Origin: Pomphorhynchus laevis
Taxonomy: Eukaryota; Acanthocephala; Palaeacanthocephala; Echinorhynchida; Pomphorhynchidae
Length of the DNA: 64,000 nt
Assembly (NCBI GenBank): GCA_012934845.2
Contig: WNNJ02002407.1
Span: forward strand, 1 to 64,000
Reading direction: 5' to 3'
Part shown: piece by piece, positions 47,613 to 58,833 of the stretch
Numbering within the stretch: the stretch's first letter is position 1
How the letters are laid out: every line of letters starts with the position of its first letter
Position numbers and translations under genes: made by a program
Notes under the pieces: generated by a model
Database searches by the model: none
Seen by the model: the letters and a program-made list of their open reading frames with translations, nothing else
Told to the model about the DNA's origin: nothing

Positions 47613-48915
47613 AACTGTCCCATCCAGACTCTGAGATCTCGGATCTTTTGAGATTCAAGCATCCACTACGTGCTTTCTCAAAGCAAGCATTCTCATTGTG
47701 TCTGCAGTCCAACCAGTAATCTACTAATTACTTAAATCAATAATTCGAAATTACCACGATAACATTTACTTCTACACTAGCATCATTCCCTTCTTTGTGT
47801 GCAGGTGGTTCAGATGGCTTGAACCCACGTCATATACGCGGTCTTATCCACTACTCGACCTGAGTGCCAGAATGCAGACTCTTGAGCAGCCTTAAAGGCC
47901 TCGTACACCTTTTCGCCGACGGTAAAATTCCGCCAGATATCATGGTGGTGGTATTATGGTGGGATAGGAATACTCACCTCTTACATGATAGCCATCCTGG
48001 TCTTTTGTGCATCCGTTTACTAGACCGGCCGTCTCGTCACAAATATCTTATCAGCATTCGCTTCGCCGCCATGCGGCCAAATCGATCCTAATTTCCTCAA
48101 TGCCTGTGGGATATGGACTGATGAATTCCGGTCGGAGGTTCCAGGGGGACCTATACATACAAAAATGATAGTCATCGACCTACTTCCAATCTGTTTTTAA
48201 TGGGCTATTGGAATTCTTCCGCAAATCATCAGACCGATCGAGACTATTGAGTGCTTCGTCAAGTTCTACAGGCGCATTCTCCTAGCTCTACTAAATCGTG
48301 CCGTCGAAACAAAACTCGACGACCAAGCGATCACGGTCGCCCTTTGTCAAGGCATTAAATTTTCCATTCCATTCCGTTGCACGTGCGGTTCCTACTCCCA
48401 CAGTTCGGCAACTCACGGTTCGAACTGCCGGCGTTTCACTTCTCGTTACGCCTGCCAGGCTGCAGTAAACGAATTAATCCGTTCAGGGCTTTCTGCAATC
48501 GCTACTCGAACCTACCAAACTCTCTCTCGTGATGACCATAAGAGGCCCGACGGTACCACTCTTCTTCCTTAACTCTCGTGTAGAACACTATTGTGGTATT
48601 TTACCTAGCCAGACACTGGCTCCTACCCACGTGATGCTGGCAGTTACCAGCGTCAGCGAAGTCGCCAAAGCGGCAGAGGAAGTTAAATGTGTCAAGTACA
48701 GAGGCCCCGACGCAAGCCTGTATTTTTTGTCTCAATTTCGATCGAGACATTCGGAGCTGTCAGCCCCAGCGCCGCTGCTTTTCTGAAAGAGCTGGGAAGC
48801 TTTCTAATCCGATCCAGTGTCAACAAACGCGACGGCATCTTTTCCTACAACGTATGAATGCCGCAGTGCAGCGAGAAAATGTACGGCCGTGCTGGAGGCA
48901 GCTGACGATAACTCG
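47613..48915 (+). mobile_element. LINE family C, copy 2 (5' part plus C-terminal domain)
   Basis: 47613-47875 repeats 46313-46577. The copy then jumps to the C-terminal region: a CCHC-like zinc motif (about 48380-48430), then PDTLAPTHVMLAVTSVSEVA with AAEEVKCVKY, then AVQRENV. The PD...EEVK layout suggests a restriction-like endonuclease fold as in R2-type elements. That is inference from pattern only. Several frame breaks. NFU1 begins 220 bp further on. Confidence 0.6.
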
Positions 48916-49133
48916 GGCCCTATTTAATTAATTAATTTTATATATTTATATTATGTAATTAATAAAAATTTTAAAATGTTAAATAATTTTTAAAATGTTT
49001 AATTACATTCTTAATTAATATATGATTGAATGATTCATTTATACTTTATTTTATAGCAAATATAGAAACTTATTTCATTAAGGCTTTTACTAACAGTTTT
49101 TTTACAATAAAGTGTTAATTCAATTCAGATTTA

Positions 49134-50606
49134 ATGTTGCGTCAATTTGCAAAGCATACGAGCAAGAGTAAGTCTAAATACTGAAATCATTTCTATTCGA
49201 GGTTGTTTTTGATTTTGCACAGTATGCACAAGAAATCTATATGTTCAAACAGAGAATACTCCTAATCCTAACAGCGTGAAGTTCTTACCTGGCAAGCCGG
49301 TGCTCACCTCCGGTACAATAGAATTTCGAGATAAAAGCGAAGCGAAAAAATCAAATTTTGTCAGGTACATGAAAATAAGGATTTTATAATATTTCAATTT
49401 AAGTTCGAAGTCGACTTTTCTTTGTCGACGGAGTAAAATCAGTTATGCTAGGAAGTGATTTTGTAACAATAACAAAGCAGAACGAAGTTGATTGGGCGTT
49501 AATGAGACCGGAGATATTCTCGATATTTATGGACTTTTTTGCTAAACACAACAGTGAATCCATTATATCCGAAAAACAAGATAAAAATGGTATTATTGTA
49601 ATATCTTTTGATTTAATAGATAGAGCGGCTATGTATTTTCAGTATTAATAAAGCATTATTAATGTTTATTAACTTAAATTTAGGGCATTTACTCTATAAA
49701 GTTCGGAAAGTTCAGGATTTTTTTAAAAACATTCGATAGCCAACATATTATTTTGAGATTAATTAGAATTATTATGGAATATAATTATTTATTTAATTAA
49801 TTATATTAATTGAATAATATACTATAATATATTATTAATAATTAATAAATATTAATAACATATTCAATGTATTAAAAATTAATATTTTTGGCATGTATTT
49901 GATTTACATTAATGTATTTAAATATTAATAATTATAATTAATATTAATATATAAATTATATATTCATAGATGTATTTGTGAATGTGTTGACTATAACACA
50001 TGTTTCTATTTGTCATGGATATCAAGTGTTATATTTTATTTGATTACATTTTTATCTTATTAAATAAAATATTTTATTATTTTTATCATGTAAATTTGAT
50101 ATCATATAAATTTGATATCATATAAATTTGATATCATATAATATCAAGTTTTTTACGTTTATTTATCTCACTAGATAAAAACGAAAGAAATTTGAGTCCG
50201 GAAAATGCTGACATTGTACGTAGAATTACTGAACTATTAGATAATCGAATAAGGCCGATGATACAGCGAGACGGTGGCGATGTCCAATTCATTGTATCAA
50301 ACATCAATTGTTTCTATCTTTAAATTATCTATTTCTAGGATTTCAGCAATGGCGTTGTTAGTTTGGAAATGAAAGGCGCATGTGTGGGCTGTCCCAGTTC
50401 GACAGTTACTCTTAAGCATGGTATTGAAAATATGATTAAATACTACATCCCAGAAGTTTCTGAAGTCAATCAGGTTAAAATTGAAAGTTTATTTTATGTT
50501 TGCTTTTACTACAATTTAGGTATCAAATAAAGTTGAAAAACATGCGGATAATGAATTCGAAAAATTTGAATTTAAATTAAAACAAAAGCCAAAGTTTGAA
50601 AAATAG
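49134..50606 (+). CDS. NFU1: NFU1 iron-sulfur cluster scaffold protein, complete six-exon gene
   Basis: Exons 49134-49167, 49223-49364, 49411-49589, 50175-50293, 50339-50473 and 50520-50606 total 696 nt and give 231 aa; every junction keeps phase. NFU1 carries and delivers [4Fe-4S] clusters to mitochondrial enzymes such as lipoyl synthase and complex II. The start [11 protein letters not shown] is short, basic and uncharged by acids, as expected for a mitochondrial presequence. The N-terminal Nfu domain shows TPNPNS (residues 24-29), KFLPG and FFAKH. The C-terminal NifU domain shows [11 protein letters not shown] and the cluster-binding CVGC (Cys173, Cys176), then [14 protein letters not shown]. 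Introns are 55, 46, 585, 45 and 46 bp. A possible poly(A) signal AATAAA lies near 50709. Assignment rests on these family motifs. Confidence 0.95.
50091..50145. repeat. Tandem 16-bp repeat in NFU1 intron 3
   Basis: The unit ATATAAATTTGATATC is present about three times. It lies in the only long NFU1 intron (49590-50174), which otherwise holds AT-rich sequence. Confidence 0.75.
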
Positions 50607-50984
50607 AAATTTGTTTTTCTTTTGAAATTTGATATGGAAATGCCTAATTATTTTATGAAATTAATATAATTTTGTGATAATTAGGTCTTAATTAACAATT
50701 ACGATAACCGTAAAACAAATAAAAGAATGTCTGCATATCGGACTTTCTAAGAAACTTTAAGACAATTATTTAAAATAGAGCAACTTTAATTATTATTTGA
50801 GTAATTAAAGCAACTTTATTTGAGTAATTCTTAAAGCAACTTTATTTGATTAACACAAAAATAAACGCACCAAGAAATACTTTGTACTCGTGGCATGTCG
50901 TAGTGGATTAAAAATATTTAAGCAGTTACCCTAATAATCTGCGCACTTATTTTCAATATAATGGATAGATACAGTCCGATTTTT

Positions 50985-52770
50985 ATTTTGGGGCGACCTC
51001 GACAGTGGGGCACTTCGCCCCAACCAAAACCTCGACTTTAAAGCACTTTTTTATTTTTCATATTTTACGTTTAAATAGTTTAAAAGCATGAAGAAGAAAA
51101 AATTACCTTTTATTTAAAAGTACAATATTTCAATAGCTTTTGCTATCATTAGGATTTAAATTTAAAATATGAATTTTACGTTTAAATCATAGAAAAACTT
51201 CAAACTCGATTTTTGGGAAGATAATTTTTTGGTCGTTTACCCTTATGAAAAACGTTTTGAAGCTGATTGTTTTATTAAGACTGGATTCTCAGAAAGGAAG
51301 CTTGCGACGAAACATAACAAATCAAAGGGGACTGTTTAAATACTCAAAAATGTCTTTTAAAAAATAAGAAAGAAGAGACGTATTTTAGCGATGAAGTAGA
51401 AGAGATTCCAGCAACTAGCGAATTTGCTCAAATAGATAGCAAATGCTTTGAAGTATTTTTTAAGGCTAAGAGAAATAGGTTTTTCACTTAATGGAATAGT
51501 TATCAACAAATCCATAGCCCCCTAAAACTTTCTACTAAATTAGAGTCAAATAATTTATGGCATCCAATGATTGACTAGAAAAGTTTAAAGAGACATAACT
51601 GATATTTTAAAAATATCTGGTGTGAATCAAAACCGCTTATAAAAGTAATCTACCTTATTTTAATTAGGCCAAGCTTTACAAAAATACAAAGATGTATTTA
51701 ATTATGATTAGACTACCCTGTATTATGAAAGCACAGATTTTTGTTACAAAAAACGATCGATGATTGGGCATCCAAGGAAATAAGACACGCAAATATGTTG
51801 GCTGGATAGTATGACTGGATAAAAGCTAAATCCTCTGGCAAATGGTCATTTTAAATCAACTAAACCCCTGAAAGATTTTCGTTCTGAGGAAAAGGCATTC
51901 AATATTTGCATTCTTCGCTTTTAGAACTATATAGAAAGCTAAATCAAAAGATGTTTCCCTTAAATATAAAGATTTTTTGTTTTTGCATAAAGCATCATCT
52001 TATCATTGTCTTGAACTGAGTAATATCGAGATCATGATTTACCCAAAAACACAACTTTTATTGTTCAATCCTTAGACATGGGGATTATAAAGTCTTTTAG
52101 AAATCATTATTTTAATGCACTCATAAATTCAATCGATCATGGCATTTTAGGATAAATAGCAGATGGTTTCCGATCAATCAATATAAAATGCAATAATATT
52201 GAAGGTTATAGCTTGGGATAATGTGACAAGAGAAACATTTAAAAACTGCATTAAAAAGAACATTGATGATTAAAAGAAAACCTTGATTTATGCACTCCTG
52301 CTAAATAATAAATCTCGACGTTTTTTACAAATAAATGTCGAAATAGTTTGTTCAAACACTTAAATTTGAGGATTATAGAGTTGCCATTGAATAAATTGTT
52401 GAAAATAAAAATTCCGTAGATTTTATTAAATCAGCTCTCGCCTATTTTGATGTTATTTCTACTGCAGATAAGTTATCTCTCTCGAAGCTTAAAGAGTTGA
52501 TGATTATTAAAATTGAAATAGTACGGCAATGAAGGAAAAATATGGATATGGAAATAAAATCACGGATTACTTAAAAAATATATAAAAAACGAATTTCAGC
52601 TATTATTAAGTTTAGCACAAAACAGTGTTTTGATTTATTGTTATAAGTTATAGTTGTTATACCCAATTATTCTAGTCAACCCAATTATATATAATAAGTT
52701 AAATTGAAAACCTCGTTCGACTCAAAAGCCTCGGTTTTGAGGTACTTTTTTAAAAAGTGCCGCAAAATTG
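50985..52770 (+). mobile_element. pogo/Tigger-type DNA transposon remnant
   Basis: Decayed frames read KLATKHNKSKGTV (DNA-binding part, about 51300), KYKDVFNYD with TTLYYES (DDE core, about 51690-51730), SNIEIMIYPKTQ and AWDNVTRETFKNC (52030-52240). These match the order NYDETGLYY, LPPNTTSHLQPLDQG and AWNQVTEETIKNC of Tigger transposases. Inverted end sequences GGCGACCTC...GGCACTT (about 50990-51015) and the complement near 52745-52775 are compatible with diverged terminal repeats. Many stops; old. A foldback-arm scrap lies at 51100-51165. Confidence 0.65.
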
Positions 52771-53169
52771 AGGTCGAACTCCTTATTTATCCTTAATAAT
52801 TGTATTCGAATAGCATTACCATAAAGGTCAAACAATATCCATACACATGTCATTCTTGTTTGTTTAATTACTCCTGTATGTATTTTGCATAATCTTAAAA
52901 ACGTATTGTCAGTGTCTTCGCCATTACCTGACGGGATCGCTTTTAAAGCTTGAATTATCTGTATTTTTATGTTGAACCGACTGTTGATCCAGACTTATTC
53001 GATCCCGACTTAAACAAATTCAAATTCAAATACACAATGTGAACAATAATTCAAGTTAAACATGGCTGAAAATTAAAGATCTAGCAAAATTATTGCATAT
53101 GCTATATATTCCAATCATCCAGTACTTGAGCATTTACGAACTGACGATTGAACGACATTGAACAATCTA

Positions 53170-53487
53170 GGTGACCACACCCTTTCAGGCATTGAAACTA
53201 TTCGGATTAAAGACTGCCGTGCACGAAGATTTCAGCTACGATATTAACCGAAAGAACCTAATTCGTGTCCATTTAAGTTATATGGGACATCCTATAGTTG
53301 GTGATTGGCTTTATAGTAACAGAACAGATTATAAACCGTTTCGGACGATGTTGCACGCTTACCGATTGGAACTATGCGCTGGCAATGAAGTGTTAAAGTG
53401 CTGTTCGCCTGATCCATTTTTAATTTCCTTTAATTTCTTTAATTATTCGCTTACCTATATGCTGCTATATTTTATACTTATACTTTA
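53170..53487 (+). pseudogene. RPUSD1-like RNA pseudouridine synthase C-terminal fragment
   Basis: The open frame encodes IRVHLSYMGHPIVGDWLYS, then KPFRTMLHAYRLEL and CSPDPFL. This order matches the C-terminal end of RluA-family synthases and best recalls RPUSD1 (PFRMMLHAF...TPDPFL). The catalytic HRLD region and the rest of the N-terminal half are not seen upstream; that space is taken by a pogo element and then NFU1. The motif usually read as GR.HQ is altered to NRKNL. A CTAG acceptor-like site lies just before the frame, so a last exon is possible, but a gene fragment or pseudogene is likelier. The frame runs into AT-rich hydrophobic sequence before its stop. Confidence 0.5.
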
Positions 53488-53489
53488 AT

Positions 53490-54040
53490 TAAAATTATCA
53501 ACTTATTCCTGCTGATAACAGTATTTTCATTGACAAATTGTAATTCACGATCAATCATGACAATTAGCGAAATGATCAATCATGACAACACGCGTTCCGT
53601 TCTAGCGTTGATTTAAGGGCTATTATATTTTTCAACAGCATTTTCAGTCTGAATTTATTTAGAAACAAATCACAAATAAAAATTATTCGAGAATATTATA
53701 TTTCGACAACCCCTGCTGTACGAAATTTTCATCATTCACTTTGTGACAATTTCGATTTTTATAAAAAATCGAAATTTATATTTTGTAACAAACATTGCGT
53801 CCCTAGAAAGCAGAAATTAAAATTGCATTGGAACCTGCAAAGAAGAATTCACAACAATTGTGTTAATATTGTAAATTGTCACAAATTTTTAAAAAAAGGT
53901 AGGCCACTTCCACTTTCTATAAGAAACGTTTTTTGCTGTAACTTGTCAAAAAGTTACATTATGAGTGTAAATGAGCTTAATTAGATTATGTAATATAAAT
54001 TTGATCTCATAATTTGATCTTTTAATATCAAATTTAAATA
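53490..54040. other. Non-coding sequence with a hammerhead-repeat scrap
   Basis: TATTTCGACAACCCCTGCTG near 53700 resembles the foldback family at 31657 but is too diverged to fold the core. No gene seen. Confidence 0.4.
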
Positions 54041-54535
54041 GAAGAGTCGAGTGATCTTCAGCCAAAATTAAAAGAATCGAAACGTGAAGCGTAGATATTG
54101 GATCAGTAGCTGATAAGCGTACTGCTGTTGGTATATAGATAGGATAAAAGTAATGTGCAGAATATAAATATTCATCAACATTTTATTGGTAACGATGACT
54201 GCACAGGCATATCAACTTAAAATTAGGAAACAAACTATACATTACTAGTTTGAAAATTTCAATTAATCGCAAAAGGTAGAACCTTCTCATAGCAACGCTG
54301 ATTTAATTTGAAATAAAAATGATTTCAATTAAATTTGCAAATCGTAAGACGAAAGTATTTCATTCAATTAAATTGCCGATAAAAGCAAACGAGTCTATTA
54401 ATCGTCAGCCAACATTAAAAGGATCGAAACGTGAAACGTAGATATTGGATCAGTAGCTGATGAGGTCAATCAATACTGAAATGTAGCCTACTGCTGTTGG
54501 CTTATAGATAGGATTAAAGCAACTTGCAGTGCCAT
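54041..54535 (+). repeat. Hammerhead-associated direct repeats, 348-bp period
   Basis: About 110 bp containing GATCGAAACGTGAA or a close variant and TAGATATTGGATCAGTAGCT occurs at 54041-54165 and 54390-54535. The right copy contains a hammerhead-like core (54451-54493); in the left copy the middle of that core is missing. Confidence 0.6.
54451..54493 (+). ncRNA. Hammerhead ribozyme-like motif
   Basis: Helix I CAGTAG (54451-54456) pairs exactly with CTACTG (54488-54493). Core CTGATGA (54457-54463), a three-pair stem II (GGT/ACT, one G-U), GAAA (54478-54481). The base before the predicted cleavage C is G rather than U, so activity is doubtful. Confidence 0.5.
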
Positions 54536-54913
54536 CAAAAATTTCACTTAAATACTATAATTATAATACATTTATTTATAAATATATGGTGCTTATTATG
54601 AACAGATTTGTAATTATTGAATAACTAATTGTTTACGATTAATCGTTTAAATCAGTTGGGAATAATAATAAAATAATTATAATTAAATAAAATATTTTTA
54701 TAAAAATGCTAATTGTTTATGAAAATATGATGTATAAAAATTATATTACGTTTTTAGTTTAAAATAATTTCGAATTATAATATAATTATTACATTTGAAA
54801 ATATTTTTACAAAAATGTTAATTTATTTTTAATAAATATTTTAATTTATTTTTAATTTCAAAAATATTAAATATAAACATTATATTATATAATTAATTTT
54901 ATTACATTAAATT

Positions 54914-55735
54914 ATGATATGTCTTGCCTCAATTTTCAATCATCTTCCTTCTCTTCGTCTTTCTCTGAATCCTAATAAATCAAGAATAATGTGGATCTTA
55001 CCTCGACGCCTCGGCTTAGAACCTCCCTCCGTATCATTAAATTCCACAATTCTTCCTATCGTTGACAAGCTCGTTTTCTTAGGCTTCCATTTCGACAACA
55101 GACTTTCACTTAAACCTTTCGTTAGAGGGGTTGAAGAGAAACTTAAACCTTTCCCTTTATGTATGACTCTCATATCTTCTCTCCTTTTCTCAATACTTGA
55201 TTACTGTCTGAGTCTATTTTCCAACTCACCTAAATCCACTCTTCTTCCTTTACAACACATCACCAACACAACCGTCCGAGTTCTCCGTCTTCGTCGTTTT
55301 GATCATACATCCTACCATCTTGCTTCTCTCGATTTGCCTACAATTTATTGTCGTGTTCAAATTCGTTTTCTTCTCGTTGCTTTCCGTCTTGTAACTTTTC
55401 ATACCCCTTCATTTCTCAACCTTCCTTTTCTTGATAATTATCGTCCTGTTTACTGTTCCTTGCGTTCCCGTAATTCCCTTTGTTTACATGTCCCAAACTA
55501 CTCTACCTATTTTGAACTCTCACTCCTTCCTTGTGGCTGCTCCTCTCTCGTGGAATCACCTGCCCATTCATATCCGCCAATCAACATAAATGCCGTGCTT
55601 CAAACGCCTAATCCGATGACATTTAAACAATTAATTAATAAACCTGTATAACTTCTGATGTGTGTTTTTGTTACTGGACTTGGAAGAGTGCAGCTGTCAC
55701 GCATTTGCCACATTAAATAAATTATTATATTACAT
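54914..55735 (+). mobile_element. LINE family A, 3' part with intact frame
   Basis: A 245-codon frame reads LNPNKSRIMWILPRRL, VFLGFHFDNRLSLKPF, ILDYCLSLFSNSPKS, RLRRFDHTSYHLA and ends with PMTFKQLINKPV. The 3' tail reads CACGCATTTGCCACATTAAA, matching the copy at 35208. 5'-truncated CR1/L2-side LINE, the least decayed copy of family A here. Confidence 0.75.
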
Positions 55736-56177
55736 TTATTTATAAAATTATTTTTGCTTTTAGTTATGAGCATATAAGCTATAATTGAATAACTAATTAA
55801 TCATTTAGTTTAAATTAATTGAGAATTATAATAAATGGTTCAGATTTTTGTAAGTTTAGATTTTAAAGAAGTTAACTTGTAGATGATAGCATTTTTTCGA
55901 AATATAAGAAATTGTCGTTTCTTTTCTGAGATGAGATTCTATATTATTTCTAAATATAATAACTTGATAAGTGTATGCATATATTTTCAATATATAGTGT
56001 TATAATTTTAAAGCTTTTAAATATTTTGTTTGCAGCAATAAAATCATTAATATAGTTATATATAGTTATAAGAGATCACTCAAACTAAATAAATGAAACT
56101 ATAAAGATTGTGCAAACAAACGATTATCCTTAATATTTCAACGATATATTCAAAGATTTACAATCAACAAAATAACT
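55736..56177. other. AT-rich gap downstream of CSTF3
   Basis: This is the 3' flank of CSTF3 (minus strand). I see no clear AATAAA on that strand within 150 bp of the stop. Confidence 0.4.
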
Positions 56178-58246
56178 TTAGGTACTGGTGGCGGAAGAAA
56201 TAGTTGTAGCGACATTGTGGTTGATTCCTGACTTTACAATGTATTTCTGTTGAGCGTGTTTACGTTGCTGCTTTCGTTTTCGGTATAAGTTGTTTTGTTT
56301 AGTTAAATCAATATCATCTGTTAAGTTAGAAGCGGATGTCGTATTATTAGTCAGATCAGCAAGAAGTAGAGGTTTCGCGATGGTATCCGAGTTTATAACG
56401 TTATTAAATTCTGTTTGTACAATTATATCCAGGAGTTTATCAATCATAACAAAAGGACCATGAAAACATGATGGAGGTGGAAGCATGCGAAGTAACTCAT
56501 AGCAAGCATTAGGTTCCAAGAATATACCTCCAGAAAGCAGATGTAGTCCTATTGGTGCCTTGGCTGTCGGGTTATAAGGAAGCATGCTACTTGTATTTGG
56601 CTCAGGCAATCTGTAATGTTGACTCGTGCTTTCGATATTTAGAATGGATATACGTTGATTTAAAGGACAAGTATGTAGCCTCTGAAGATCATTGAATCCA
56701 TAAACTTCAAATTCGACATCGTCATTTACGGGGCAAAGTCCCAAACATGAATATCGATTGCAAAGCAAAGCAATCGAGTATCGGTCGATGGAAAAGTTTC
56801 TAACTTGTTGGAGAGCTTCGATACGACGTTTCTCGATGGATAAAAGACCAGTTAAATTGCCAACTTTTCGCTCAAACTGCATGAATTTCTGCCAAACACC
56901 AGCCCAAATAAATTTAGCTTTATCCATATCGTTAGTTTGTTTAGGTTCAAGAATACGCTCAAACAACACTCTGGTATTGTTATAATCTTCTTTTAAGTTC
57001 GATAACAAGGTCAGGTATATGCTTACAAACTCTGGACACTTACTGAATCTCTCCATGCCTAGCTCAAAAATCCTAGCGGCCACCTTTTTTCCTCCACCCA
57101 AGTGGTATTCTACTAATGCATGAACAGCCAGTAGGTGGTAAGTGCATTTACTGTAATATTTGAAAAATATATGACGAGCGGCTTGTACACCTTTGGTACG
57201 TCTTATAGCCTGCATGTAATTAATCACCGCCAATGTTAAATCGAGATTGTATTCTTCCTGAAGGTTAATTAATTGCTGAAAACTAGATTCCATTCTTTGT
57301 AAATTGCTAATGCTCTCAAAATAATCAGCTTGCATTAGATACAGGAGCATATTGAATTTCATATATGTAGAAAAAGCCCGCTTAAACACACTTTCCAATA
57401 CTTGAGGGCATTTGCAATCCACTAAGTATTGGCAATATCCTATCCATGCATTCACTCTATGTGGTTGAACTAAAAGACATTGTTCAAAAGCATAACAAAT
57501 TCTTTGATGTTTTATTTGTGCTTGTAGTTTCGAAGCTTTTTCCCAATTGATATAATCTTGCCACAGTCTCCATTGTTTTTGCTCTTCAATTGATATTTCA
57601 AAGCCGCCGTCAAGTAAAGATACTACTTCACTTAAGGCTACTTTACAAGGTGAACTTCTATCAAGAGGTCTTATAAGATAGTCAAGTTCAATTGTCGATT
57701 GACGAATATAATCAGATAATGGTAATGGGATTTGTTGGTTTCGATGCTCAAAGCAAGTATACTCATCCCATATTTGTTCAATTCCGCACATTGGAATGTT
57801 CATTGCTCTGGTATATATACTTCTAATAAGTGTAAGGCTTTGAGCCGTAAAAGAACTGCTTTCATCACACAAAAATTTCAGATAATTTCGCCAAATAGAC
57901 TGACTATAAATGTCAAAGCCGATTTTACTTAAGGCAAATTCAAATGCTTGCGACATTACTTGTCTGTAATTTGACAAATGAATTTTGGTTTCGGTTAAAT
58001 AGTTAAGATAACATTTCCAAAGATCAATATGAAGAACCTTAATAAGACTTTTGCTGAAGAGTATTTCAACATTGTCATAGTTTTTGGCATGAAGCTCAGA
58101 CTCAATATAGCTTTGCCAAATTCGACTGCATGTAGGAAACTCTTCAACAAGTAATTCAAATGTTGGCCTTGATTCCTCTATTGTTTGATTTACAGATTGA
58201 GCAATAAGGTGAGTCCATCCTTCTGTGCTCCCAGGAAAGGGATTCA
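56178..58246 (-). CDS. CSTF3: Cleavage stimulation factor subunit 3 (CstF-77, suppressor of forked), large 3' exon
   Basis: One open exon of about 688 codons ends at TAA (56180-56178). It encodes the HAT-repeat scaffold of CstF, which links CstF-64 and CstF-50 and helps choose poly(A) sites in the nucleus. Recognisable pieces are FPTCSRIWQSYIESEL and KVLHIDLWKCYLNYL near the start, many W..Y/F HAT motifs through about residue 500, and LPPPSCFHGPFVMIDK near residue 600, diagnostic of CstF-77. The tail is basic (YRKRKQQRKHAQQ). Human CSTF3 is 717 aa, so only some 20-30 N-terminal residues are missing. The exon begins at an acceptor (ATTTTTAG) and its first codon would be xTG split by the intron, so the start lies in an exon upstream that I could not place. 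The sequence shows no breaks. Confidence 0.93.
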
Positions 58247-58833
58247 CTAAAAATGCAGATTATTTCAAAAATCAATGTTTACTTTTCAATGTTTAATTGT
58301 TTGAGTTTTTATTTGATAAAAGTATAATTAGCTGCATGACTAAGCAACAGTACGTGGAAAAACCTGGTTTCGCAAAGAATAACGTGGGCAAATCAATTAT
58401 TAAGCTACTCTACATGCATAATTGAGAATTTACATAAATGATATTAGGATTAATATTTTAATTTAACTAATCGATCACATACAAGTTGTACACTTATGTG
58501 TTAGCCAGCAATGCTGTCTTATTGAAGATATATTTTCATTATGTTTTGAATATTTTCTATGAAAAACGATCCATAGCGTCATTCGTAATTTATCAATTTA
58601 TAAAAGAAATTTTAAACAATAAGTTAGTGGAAATTTCTAATTTATTTATTGAATATATATTTCTAATTTATTCTTTACCTATAACATCAATTTATATTGT
58701 AGCCTTAATATTTAATTTCAAATTCAGCTTGGTAGTTTCTATTTATTTACAGCGAGGAATTTGACAATAAAATTTTTGTGTTAGATAATAATCAAAAGAA
58801 TATATTAGTTATTTAGTTCAAGCAAAAATAAAT
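58247..58833. other. Intron/flank upstream of the CSTF3 exon
   Basis: It should contain or precede the missing first exon of CSTF3, but no ATG exon with a matching phase and donor is evident. The remainder is AT-rich. Confidence 0.4.

Noticed and set aside
56758-56985. Plus-strand frame opposite CSTF3
   Set aside because: Shadow of the CSTF3 coding strand; no independent support.
58486-58764. Plus-strand frame of 92 codons, hydrophobic
   Set aside because: Its I/L/F/Y/K bias is what AT-rich non-coding sequence gives by chance; no signal or family.
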